A DNA stretch of 10,969 bases from positions 1 through 10,969 of the forward strand of contig JANXPS010000138.1 in NCBI GenBank assembly GCA_025357175.1, given 5' to 3'. The stretch comes from Deltaproteobacteria bacterium (GTDB lineage Bacteria; Desulfobacterota; Deferrimicrobia; Deferrimicrobiales; Deferrimicrobiaceae). The notes under the pieces are model-generated. The model did not search any database and was not told the origin of the DNA. It saw nothing but the letters and a program-made list of their open reading frames with translations. The position numbers and the translations under genes are program-made. Below, one piece after another: positions 1-5,488 of the stretch (within the stretch, counting starts at the first letter, position 1; each line of letters begins with the position of its first letter).

Positions 1-747
1 GAATGGAAGCGGCCGGGTTCCGACGTTGGTCATCGTGATTCCGAGCCTGAAGAAAGGTTCTCCGGCGGTGAAATATGCGTGTCGCCGGATCAGGAGAGGC
101 ACGCCCGCGATCACGACTTCGTGTTCGCTTTCGAGGACCAGCCGGGTGTTGCTCTGGTTGAGAACCCGGCTGCCCAGGAACTTCCAGCCGGAGGGGGAAA
201 TGCCGCTCCCGGAGGAACTCTTCTGCCCGATGCCCTCGTTGACGTTGCACCAGACGTGATACCAGCGCGTGCCGTCGAACCACGCCATCCCGGTGTCGTT
301 TCCCCCGTTGACGCTATCCAGCCGGACGGAGTCCGGCAGTCCGCCGCCGACGAAGATGCCATGCACGATCTTGCCGTCGTCCTCGGTGAAGCGGCTGAAA
401 CTGGTCATCAACTGCTTCCCGTCCGGGAAAACGTTCACCACGTACCCGCTACCGTCCGTGGCGTCCCACACGTACTTAAGGTACGCCTTGCCCGCCTCGC
501 GCCGGTTCAGCATCGGCAACAGGTTACGGATCCGGTCGGTGTCGAAATGGAGCAGGAGGCGGTTTCCGTCGCCCAGGTACAGGTCGTCCTTGAATTCGAA
601 AGGGCGCCAGTCCCGGCCTTTGAGCAGGAACAGCCCCTCGTGATGTCCCTTGATGTCGAAGCGGGTCAACAGGATCACTGACAAGAGGAAGGCAAGCGGC
701 AGCGAGACGAAAACCGCCAAGCGTCTGCGGAACGGCTTTTGAGGCAA
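1..747 (-). CDS. Membrane-anchored protein of unknown function, 3' end beyond window
   Basis: An open frame of 249 codons reads right to left and leaves the window at base 1, so the C-terminus is missing. I do not recognise the family. An in-frame TGA at 784-786 limits the N-terminus and no ATG lies between it and the body of the protein. The best start is TTG at 747, with the purine-rich AAGGGAAG 8 nt upstream. Residues 4-9 are basic (KPFRRR) and residues 11-28 form one hydrophobic segment, giving an N-in signal anchor. The rest (from about 30) would be extracytoplasmic. It is rich in aromatic and Gly-rich strand-like stretches, such as GMAWFDGTRWYHVW near 153-166 and FFRLGITMTNVGTRPLPF at 232-249, which suggests a beta-rich fold. 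It lies 128 nt downstream of pstS, beyond a hairpin, so it is probably a separate transcript. The gene is well supported by composition, but the function is unknown. Confidence 0.7.
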   Translation of the reverse strand, partial: MPQKPFRRRLAVFVSLPLAFLLSVILLTRFDIKGHHEGLFLLKGRDWRPFEFKDDLYLGDGNRLLLHFDTDRIRNLLPMLNRREAGKAYLKYVWDATDGSGYVVNVFPDGKQLMTSFSRFTEDDGKIVHGIFVGGGLPDSVRLDSVNGGNDTGMAWFDGTRWYHVWCNVNEGIGQKSSSGSGISPSGWKFLGSRVLNQSNTRLVLESEHEVVIAGVPLLIRRHAYFTAGEPFFRLGITMTNVGTRPLPF

Positions 748-755
748 CGACGGGT

Positions 756-763
756 CTTCCCTT
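756..763 (-). promoter_or_regulatory. Ribosome binding site supporting a TTG start at 747
   Basis: The minus strand reads AAGGGAAG here, 8 nt before TTG at 747-745. This is the only good ribosome-site/start pair between the in-frame stop at 784-786 and the hydrophobic segment, so it decides the start of the unknown membrane protein. Confidence 0.5.
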
Positions 764-815
764 TCAGGCGGATGGAAGCGTAGTCACAAGGAAATTGTAA
801 CATTTTCCAAACGCC

Positions 816-849
816 GACGAGGGAGGAGCTTCGCGCTTCCTCCCTCGTC
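816..849 (-). terminator. Hairpin downstream of pstS, probable transcription terminator
   Basis: A perfect 12-bp inverted repeat (GACGAGGGAGGA at 816-827 against TCCTCCCTCGTC at 838-849) with a 10-nt loop begins 27 nt after the pstS stop codon. On the minus strand the stem is followed by GGCGTTTGGAAAATGTT, which has only short T runs. The stem is strong but the U tract is poor, so termination may be partial or factor-assisted. It separates pstS from the unknown gene at 747. Confidence 0.55.
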
Positions 850-875
850 CCTAACGTGCCGGTTTCGGGTTGAGG

Positions 876-1928
876 TCAGTTAAGACTTTTTCCGCCCGCC
901 TTGATCTCGCGGATCGTCTTGTCGACTTTCTCGGCGACCGCCTTCGGCAGCGGGGCATAGAGCAGCGGCGCATTCATTTTCTGGCCGTCCTTCAGCGCCC
1001 ACTTGAGGAAAGACACGATCGCCTTCCCCTTCTCCGCATCCTGCTGGTCCTTGTAGACCAGCAGCCAGGTCAGGCCGCAGATCGGATAGGAGTCCTTGCC
1101 GGGGGCGTCGACGAGCGACATCCGGTAATCAGCCGGCATCGTCTTCGCGGCGCCGGCGGCGGCTGCGGAGGTGCCATCCAGCGAAGGGGAAACGAAGTGT
1201 CCTTCGCGGTTTTTAAGCGCGGCGTCCTTCATCTTGTTCTGCTGCGCGAAGGCCAATTCGACATATCCGATGGCGCCCGGCGTCTGCTTGACGACGCCCG
1301 CGACCCCTTCGTTGCCCTTGCCGCCCAGTCCGACCGGCCAGTTTACGGATTTGCCGCGGCCCACTTTGTCCTTCCATTCCTTGCTGACGGTCGTCAGGTA
1401 GTTCGTGAAAATGTCGGTGGTCCCGGAGCCGTCGGAGCGGTGCGCGACCACGATGTCGAGGGCGGGAAGTTTCGCGTCCTTGTTGAGGGCGGCGATCTTC
1501 GGGTCGTTCCACTTGCCGATCTTCCCGAGAAAGATTTCGGCCAGCGCCTCGGGCGACAGCTTGAGCGCATCCTTGATGCCTTCCACGTTGTAGACCACGG
1601 AAACGGCGCCGATCGCGGTAGGCAGGTGCAGGATCGCCCCGGGCAGCTTCTTCATCTCTTCGTCGGTCATCGGGGCGTCGGTAGCGCCGAAATCGACGGT
1701 GCCCGCGGTGATCTGCTTGATCCCGCCGCCGGAGCCGATCGACTGGTAGTTGAACTTCACGCCCGGATGCGCGTTGGAATACTCATAGAACCACTTGGAA
1801 TAGAGCGGGTAGGGAAACGTGGCGCCTGCGCCGTTTACGGTGATGTCGCCCGCGAGGGCCGGGAGGGAGACTGCAAGGCAGACCATGGCGAGAAGCAGCC
1901 GGCCGATCGGGCTGAAGCGATTATTCAT
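876..1928 (-). CDS. pstS: Phosphate ABC transporter periplasmic phosphate-binding protein PstS
   Basis: PstS captures inorganic phosphate in the periplasm and delivers it to the PstCAB importer. With the ATG at 1928 the protein has 350 residues, normal for the family. Residues 1-26 are a signal peptide: basic start, hydrophobic core, then SLPALA before GDITVNGAG. The phosphate-contact motifs are visible in family order: GAGATFPYPLYSKW (Thr-Phe contacts), GSGGGIKQIT (Ser), DFGATDAP (Asp) and HRSDGSGTT (Arg and Ser-Gly-Thr loop). In-frame ATGs also occur at 1943 and 1934, but the GGAGG lies inside that stretch and is spaced 8 nt from the ATG at 1928, so the shorter form is preferred. No pstC, pstA, pstB or phoU gene is adjacent in the window: an unknown gene lies downstream and the chemosensory operon upstream. 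A candidate Pho box lies about 90 nt upstream, which would fit induction under phosphate starvation. Confidence 0.96.
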   Translation of the reverse strand: MNNRFSPIGRLLLAMVCLAVSLPALAGDITVNGAGATFPYPLYSKWFYEYSNAHPGVKFNYQSIGSGGGIKQITAGTVDFGATDAPMTDEEMKKLPGAILHLPTAIGAVSVVYNVEGIKDALKLSPEALAEIFLGKIGKWNDPKIAALNKDAKLPALDIVVAHRSDGSGTTDIFTNYLTTVSKEWKDKVGRGKSVNWPVGLGGKGNEGVAGVVKQTPGAIGYVELAFAQQNKMKDAALKNREGHFVSPSLDGTSAAAAGAAKTMPADYRMSLVDAPGKDSYPICGLTWLLVYKDQQDAEKGKAIVSFLKWALKDGQKMNAPLLYAPLPKAVAEKVDKTIREIKAGGKSLN

Positions 1929-1936
1929 GAGCATGT

Positions 1937-1941
1937 CCTCC
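1937..1941 (-). promoter_or_regulatory. Shine-Dalgarno site that places the pstS start at 1928
   Basis: The minus strand reads GGAGG here, 8 nt before the ATG at 1928 and only 2 nt before the ATG at 1934. It overlaps the ATG at 1943. Spacing favours 1928 as the true pstS start. Confidence 0.6.
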
Positions 1942-2013
1942 ATTTGGATCGGCGCTTTCGACGCGCCAATGGAGACATTATGGAAACCGGGGATGAAGGG
2001 GCGGTGACCCGCG

Positions 2014-2031
2014 TGTTAAGAGCGCGTCAAG
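2014..2031 (-). promoter_or_regulatory. Candidate Pho box upstream of pstS
   Basis: The minus strand holds two 7-mers, CTTGACG (2031-2025) and CTTAACA (2020-2014), separated by 4 nt, i.e. an 11-nt direct-repeat period. That is the architecture of PhoB/PhoP sites (two 7-nt repeats resembling CTGTCAT or TTAACA). It overlaps the stop codon of the upstream diguanylate cyclase gene. CATAAT about 30 nt further downstream could be a -10 element, but no clear -35 is visible. The repeats are imperfect, so this call rests mainly on spacing and on position before pstS. Confidence 0.33.
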
Positions 2032-3730
2032 AAAGCGGGTTGCCCGATTCCTTGCGCACGTGCACCTCGACCCGGTTGCGGCCGTTGTTCTTGGCGAGAT
2101 AGAGGGCGCTGTCGGCGCACTCGACCAGTTTTTCCTTGTCGGCCAGACCGTGGTTGTAGGCCGCGACGCCGATGCTGACCGTGACCTCGGTCTGCTTCTC
2201 GATGGCGCCCCGGATCCGCTCTGCCACCTTGTATGATTCGGTCAGCCCGAGCCCCAGGCAGATGATCAGGAACTCCTCGCCCCCGAAGCGGGCGATCAGG
2301 TCAGTGTCGCGCAACTGCTCCGCCGCCGTTTTCCCGACGCTGATCAGCACCTTGTCGCCGGCCGCGTGGCCGTAGGTGTCGTTGTAGCTCTTGAAGCGGT
2401 CGATGTCGAAAAGGAGAACGGACAGCGAAGCCCCCCGGGCGGCCTGCGCGTACGCCTTGTCGAAGAAGATTTCCATGTTGCGCCGGTTGGGCAACCCGGT
2501 CAGCGGGTCGTGAAGCGAGCTGTGGCGCGTCTGCTCGTAGATGCGGGCGTTTTCGATGCCGACGGCGATCTGGCTGCCCAGCGACCGAAGAAGGTCCTCG
2601 GAATCCGCCATATCGGGGACGTTCGCGGGGTCGACGCACAGGCAGAGGACGCCGACGGGGCGTGACTGCGTCTTGAGAGGCACGATGACGTACCCGTGGG
2701 GGCCTCCCTCGCAGCCGGAGCCCTTGAGGCGCGGATCGTTTTCGGCGTCGCGAGAGAGGATGATTTCCCCGGTTCGAGCGGCCTGGCCGCAGAGGCACTC
2801 TTCGCAGGCCGCGATACTGGGGGGAGCCGGATGGTCGCCCGTGTCGAGCGAGAAGCAATCCGTGAAGCGGCCGTCTTCGACGTGGAAGATCCGCCCGTGC
2901 GATTCGAAGCCGAAAAGCTTCATCTCGGAGATGGCGCCCAGCACACCGATGCACATCTCGCGAAGGTCGCGGGCGATCCCGATCACGGTGGTGACCTTGT
3001 AGAGGACGGAAAGGGCCCTGTGCCGCTCGGCCAGCGCCTCTTCGGTGCGTCTCAGGTTCTGGAGCACCGCCTCGGTCCGCTGCCTCTGATAGGTTTCGGA
3101 TTCGAGCGCCTTGGTGCGTTCGGTCACCGCCCGCTCGAGCTTGTCGTTCATGCTGCGCAGTTCGTCGTGCGCCCTGCGAAGTTCGCTGTTTTTCCGGATG
3201 GTGGACTCGTAGGTCGCGAGGAGAAGCTCGAGGATCCTGCGACGTTCCGTGCGGATGGCGTAGCTTTTCCGGTTGTAGACGATCTCGTCGTCTCCGTGGG
3301 AACCGTCGACGTCCTGCTCGTTTCGATGGGCCAGGATGGCGTCGATCCGCTCGACGAGGAACTGTTCGTCGTAAGGCTTCGTGATGAAATAGTCCGCGCC
3401 GCACTCGAGCGCCCGGAGCACCTCTTCGGTTTCCGAGAGGGAGGTGAGCAGAACGATGCGGGTGTCGGAAAGCCGATCGTCGCCCCGGATGGCGGCGCAC
3501 AGCTCGTAACCGTCCATTTCGGGCATCACGATGTCGCTGATCACGATGTCGGGCTTGCGCACGCCCATGGCCTCGACCGCCAGCCGTCCGTTGCGGGCGA
3601 CTTCGGTCTGGAAGCCGTGCTTGAAAAGCAGGAACTGGAGCTGCTCGGCCTGCGTCGGGCTGTCCTCGACGATCAGGATCATCGGGGCACCGGCCAATTC
3701 GGTATCCATGGGATCGGCCCCGGTCGTCAT
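2027..3730 (-). CDS. Response regulator diguanylate cyclase (REC-coiled coil-GAF-GGDEF)
   Basis: The enzyme likely condenses two GTP into cyclic di-GMP on phosphorylation, acting in the cytoplasm. With the ATG at 3730 it has 567 residues. The receiver domain (about 17-135) has acidic Glu22/Asp23, phosphoacceptor Asp66 (VISDIVMP), Thr96 and Lys118. A helical, charged linker (about 160-240) is likely a coiled coil. A GAF domain (about 240-400) carries Cys309, Cys312, Cys314 and Cys340. The GGDEF domain (about 405-560) has FDIDRFK, the active-site GGEEF at 483-487, and the inhibitory RxxD (RDTD, 474-477) exactly five residues before it, so product feedback is expected. The 4-nt ATGA overlap with the upstream receiver gene favours 3730, though ATGs at 3736 and 3709 are possible. 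As the last gene of the chemosensory operon it occupies the WspR position, so CheA-REC is the likely phosphodonor. The GAF ligand is unknown. Confidence 0.92.
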   Translation of the reverse strand: MTTGADPMDTELAGAPMILIVEDSPTQAEQLQFLLFKHGFQTEVARNGRLAVEAMGVRKPDIVISDIVMPEMDGYELCAAIRGDDRLSDTRIVLLTSLSETEEVLRALECGADYFITKPYDEQFLVERIDAILAHRNEQDVDGSHGDDEIVYNRKSYAIRTERRRILELLLATYESTIRKNSELRRAHDELRSMNDKLERAVTERTKALESETYQRQRTEAVLQNLRRTEEALAERHRALSVLYKVTTVIGIARDLREMCIGVLGAISEMKLFGFESHGRIFHVEDGRFTDCFSLDTGDHPAPPSIAACEECLCGQAARTGEIILSRDAENDPRLKGSGCEGGPHGYVIVPLKTQSRPVGVLCLCVDPANVPDMADSEDLLRSLGSQIAVGIENARIYEQTRHSSLHDPLTGLPNRRNMEIFFDKAYAQAARGASLSVLLFDIDRFKSYNDTYGHAAGDKVLISVGKTAAEQLRDTDLIARFGGEEFLIICLGLGLTESYKVAERIRGAIEKQTEVTVSIGVAAYNHGLADKEKLVECADSALYLAKNNGRNRVEVHVRKESGNPLS

Positions 3731-4398
3731 GGGCATGCCGTTTTCCGCATCAGGCCGTCTCCGCATTCCCCGCAGAATTCGTGGGTGAACGAAAGGCCGG
3801 CCGTCCGCCGCAGGAATTCCTCGACGGGAATCCACTCGCCCTGGTCGTCCTGCACCTTCTTGCACTTGGCGCAGATCCGGACCGCGTCTTCCTGCGCATG
3901 GACGCGGTGGCGGCCGTTCTTGAGCTCGTGGTATGCCCGCTCGGCCCGCTCCTGTTTTCTCCGCAGGTCGTCGAATGCCGCAAGCAGCAGTTCGAACATC
4001 TGGCTTCTGCGCAGCGCCCCGTTCTCGAGGAAATACCCGATTCGTTCCAGCAGCGCCTCGGGAGCGAACGGCTTGCAGAGGAAGTTGTCGGCGCCGCTCT
4101 CGATGCCCCGGACGATGTCGGCCGGTTCGGACAGCGTCGTCAGCAGGATGATCGGCACGGCACTCGTTTCCGGATCGCCTTTGAGCGCGCGGCAAAGGCC
4201 GTATCCGTCGAGGCCGGGCATGACGATGTCGCTGACCACGAGCGTCGGCACCAGCTCGCGGGCGAGGTCGAGCGCCTGCAAACCGTTTCGGGCGGTGCGT
4301 ACCCTGTAGCCGCATTCCTCGAGCGCGTGCCCGATCAGTTCGGCCTGTGTCTGGCTGTCTTCGACCAGGAGGATGTCGACCACCGCCTGAACCATCAT
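3727..4398 (-). CDS. Response regulator with C-terminal zinc-ribbon-like CxxC/CxxC tail
   Basis: This is a 223-residue protein. The receiver domain (about 6-125) is complete: Glu13/Asp14, phosphoacceptor Asp57 (VVSDIVMP), Thr87/Thr88 and Lys109. A helix about 128-165 (MFELLLAAFDDLRRK, then AYHEL) is probably a coiled coil. The tail (about 172-216) has CAKC at 176-179, GEWIPVEEF, His206 and CGEC at 209-212, a pattern seen at the C-terminus of many deltaproteobacterial sensory proteins and probably a small metal-binding ribbon. No DNA-binding or enzymatic output domain is present. The start is the ATG at 4398, overlapping the cheB stop codon, and the stop overlaps the diguanylate cyclase start, so translation is probably coupled in both directions. 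It could be a phosphate sink, an adaptor for protein contacts or a redox/metal-sensitive output; nothing here decides among these. Confidence 0.88.
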   Translation of the reverse strand: MMVQAVVDILLVEDSQTQAELIGHALEECGYRVRTARNGLQALDLARELVPTLVVSDIVMPGLDGYGLCRALKGDPETSAVPIILLTTLSEPADIVRGIESGADNFLCKPFAPEALLERIGYFLENGALRRSQMFELLLAAFDDLRRKQERAERAYHELKNGRHRVHAQEDAVRICAKCKKVQDDQGEWIPVEEFLRRTAGLSFTHEFCGECGDGLMRKTACP

Positions 4399-5486
4399 TC
4401 GGCCGCCAGCGCGCACAGTTTTCTCGAGATCGCCTCGGGGGTCAGCACGAGACTCGCGGAGCCCATCTTGACCGCTTGACCGGGCATTCCGTCGACGACG
4501 CAGCTTTCGGATTCCTGGGCGATGGTGATGCCGCCCGCTTGCTTTATCAGGCCGAGCTCTCTCGAGCCGTCGGCTCCCATCCCGGTCAGGATCACGCCGA
4601 TGGCCCGGTCGCCGTACATCCGGGCGACCGATTCGAACAGGTGGGCCGCCGCCGGCCGAAGGCCGTGGAGCGGTTCCCGGGCGCCGTTGAGATCGATGGC
4701 GCCGCTTGGCGAAACCCCCATATGATGGTCGTCGGGCGCTACGTACGCCTTGCCGGGTTCCGGCAGTTCGCCCTGTCGCGCGACCCGGGTCGGAAGCCGG
4801 GTCGACTTGGTAAGCCATGCCGCGAATCCCTCGGCAAACCCGGCCGAAATGTGCTGCACGAGCAGGATCGGCAGGGGAAATCCCGGACCGAGCGCCGCGA
4901 AGATCGATTCGATCACCGCGGGACCTCCGGTGGAAGCGCCGATCGCCAGGAGCCGGTAGCGCCCGGCGCTCTGCGCGGTCCTGGCCGGTTGAACCCTGTT
5001 CGACGCGGCGGGCCTCCCGTTCGTCGCGGAAGAGGACGAATGGGGGACGCTTTTGGCGGGGGCCGCACTCCGCTTGACCACCTTGACCTCGGAGATCGCC
5101 CGCACCGTCCGGATCAGCTCTTTCGACCGCTTTTCGAAGTCGGGATGGCCCGGCCCGGGCGGCTTGGCCAGCACGGCGAGCGCCCCCTCGACCATCACCC
5201 GGAACGGGTTGTACGCGTCGCCGGAGGAAACCACGAGCGAGCTGATGATCGCGATCGGGAGCGGACGCGTTTCCATGATTCGCCGCGTCGTTTCGAATCC
5301 GTTCATGCCGCCGGGGAGATTGATGTCCATCGTGACGACGTCGATCTCCATCGTTTCCAGCTTGCGCAGCGCGTCAGCGCCGCTGGCCGCGACGCCGGCG
5401 ATCCGGATGCCGGGGTCGGAGGTCAGGATGAAGCTCAATAGTTGGGCGGCGGAGGGGGAGTCCTCCACGATCAGGACGTCGATCAT
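4395..5486 (-). CDS. cheB: Chemotaxis protein-glutamate methylesterase/deamidase CheB
   Basis: CheB removes methyl groups from receptor glutamates and resets receptor sensitivity after phosphorylation by CheA. The protein is 363 residues, typical length. The N-terminal receiver domain has Glu8/Asp9 acidic residues, phosphoacceptor Asp54 (VTMDINLP) and Lys108. A Ser/Pro/Ala-rich linker spans about 138-172. The C-terminal esterase domain shows the full catalytic triad: Ser185 in GASTGGP, His212 in VQHI and Asp306 in TGMGADG. The start ATG at 5486 is 2 nt after the cheA stop, with AAGGAG about 12 nt upstream. Only a methyltransferase remnant is seen at the other end of the operon, so the methylation partner is incomplete within this window. 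The closest functional parallel is WspF. Confidence 0.96.
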   Translation of the reverse strand: MIDVLIVEDSPSAAQLLSFILTSDPGIRIAGVAASGADALRKLETMEIDVVTMDINLPGGMNGFETTRRIMETRPLPIAIISSLVVSSGDAYNPFRVMVEGALAVLAKPPGPGHPDFEKRSKELIRTVRAISEVKVVKRSAAPAKSVPHSSSSATNGRPAASNRVQPARTAQSAGRYRLLAIGASTGGPAVIESIFAALGPGFPLPILLVQHISAGFAEGFAAWLTKSTRLPTRVARQGELPEPGKAYVAPDDHHMGVSPSGAIDLNGAREPLHGLRPAAAHLFESVARMYGDRAIGVILTGMGADGSRELGLIKQAGGITIAQESESCVVDGMPGQAVKMGSASLVLTPEAISRKLCALAAE

Positions 5487-5488
5487 CG

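Noticed and set aside
1..60. Possible frameshift in the left-edge gene.
   Set aside because: On careful re-reading of the complement, the frame is continuous to base 1 (GEPFFRLGITMTNVG); the apparent shift was a misreading.
2007..2040. ACCCGC/GCGGGT inverted repeat as a terminator of the chemosensory operon.
   Set aside because: The stem is only 6 bp with a 22-nt loop, overlaps the end of the coding region and has no T tract on the minus strand.
3737..4315. N-terminal extension of the cyclase frame up to an ATG at 4315.
   Set aside because: The extra residues are an out-of-frame read of the upstream receiver gene (Arg/Pro-rich). The protein-like sequence begins at the ATGs at 3736/3730.
4399..4818. 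N-terminal extension of the ribbon regulator into cheB.
   Set aside because: This stretch is an out-of-frame read of the CheB esterase domain; the receiver begins right after the ATG at 4398.
5160..5300. Possible lack of a functional receiver in CheB.
   Set aside because: The receiver has the acidic pair, Asp54 and Lys108 in the expected order, so it appears intact.
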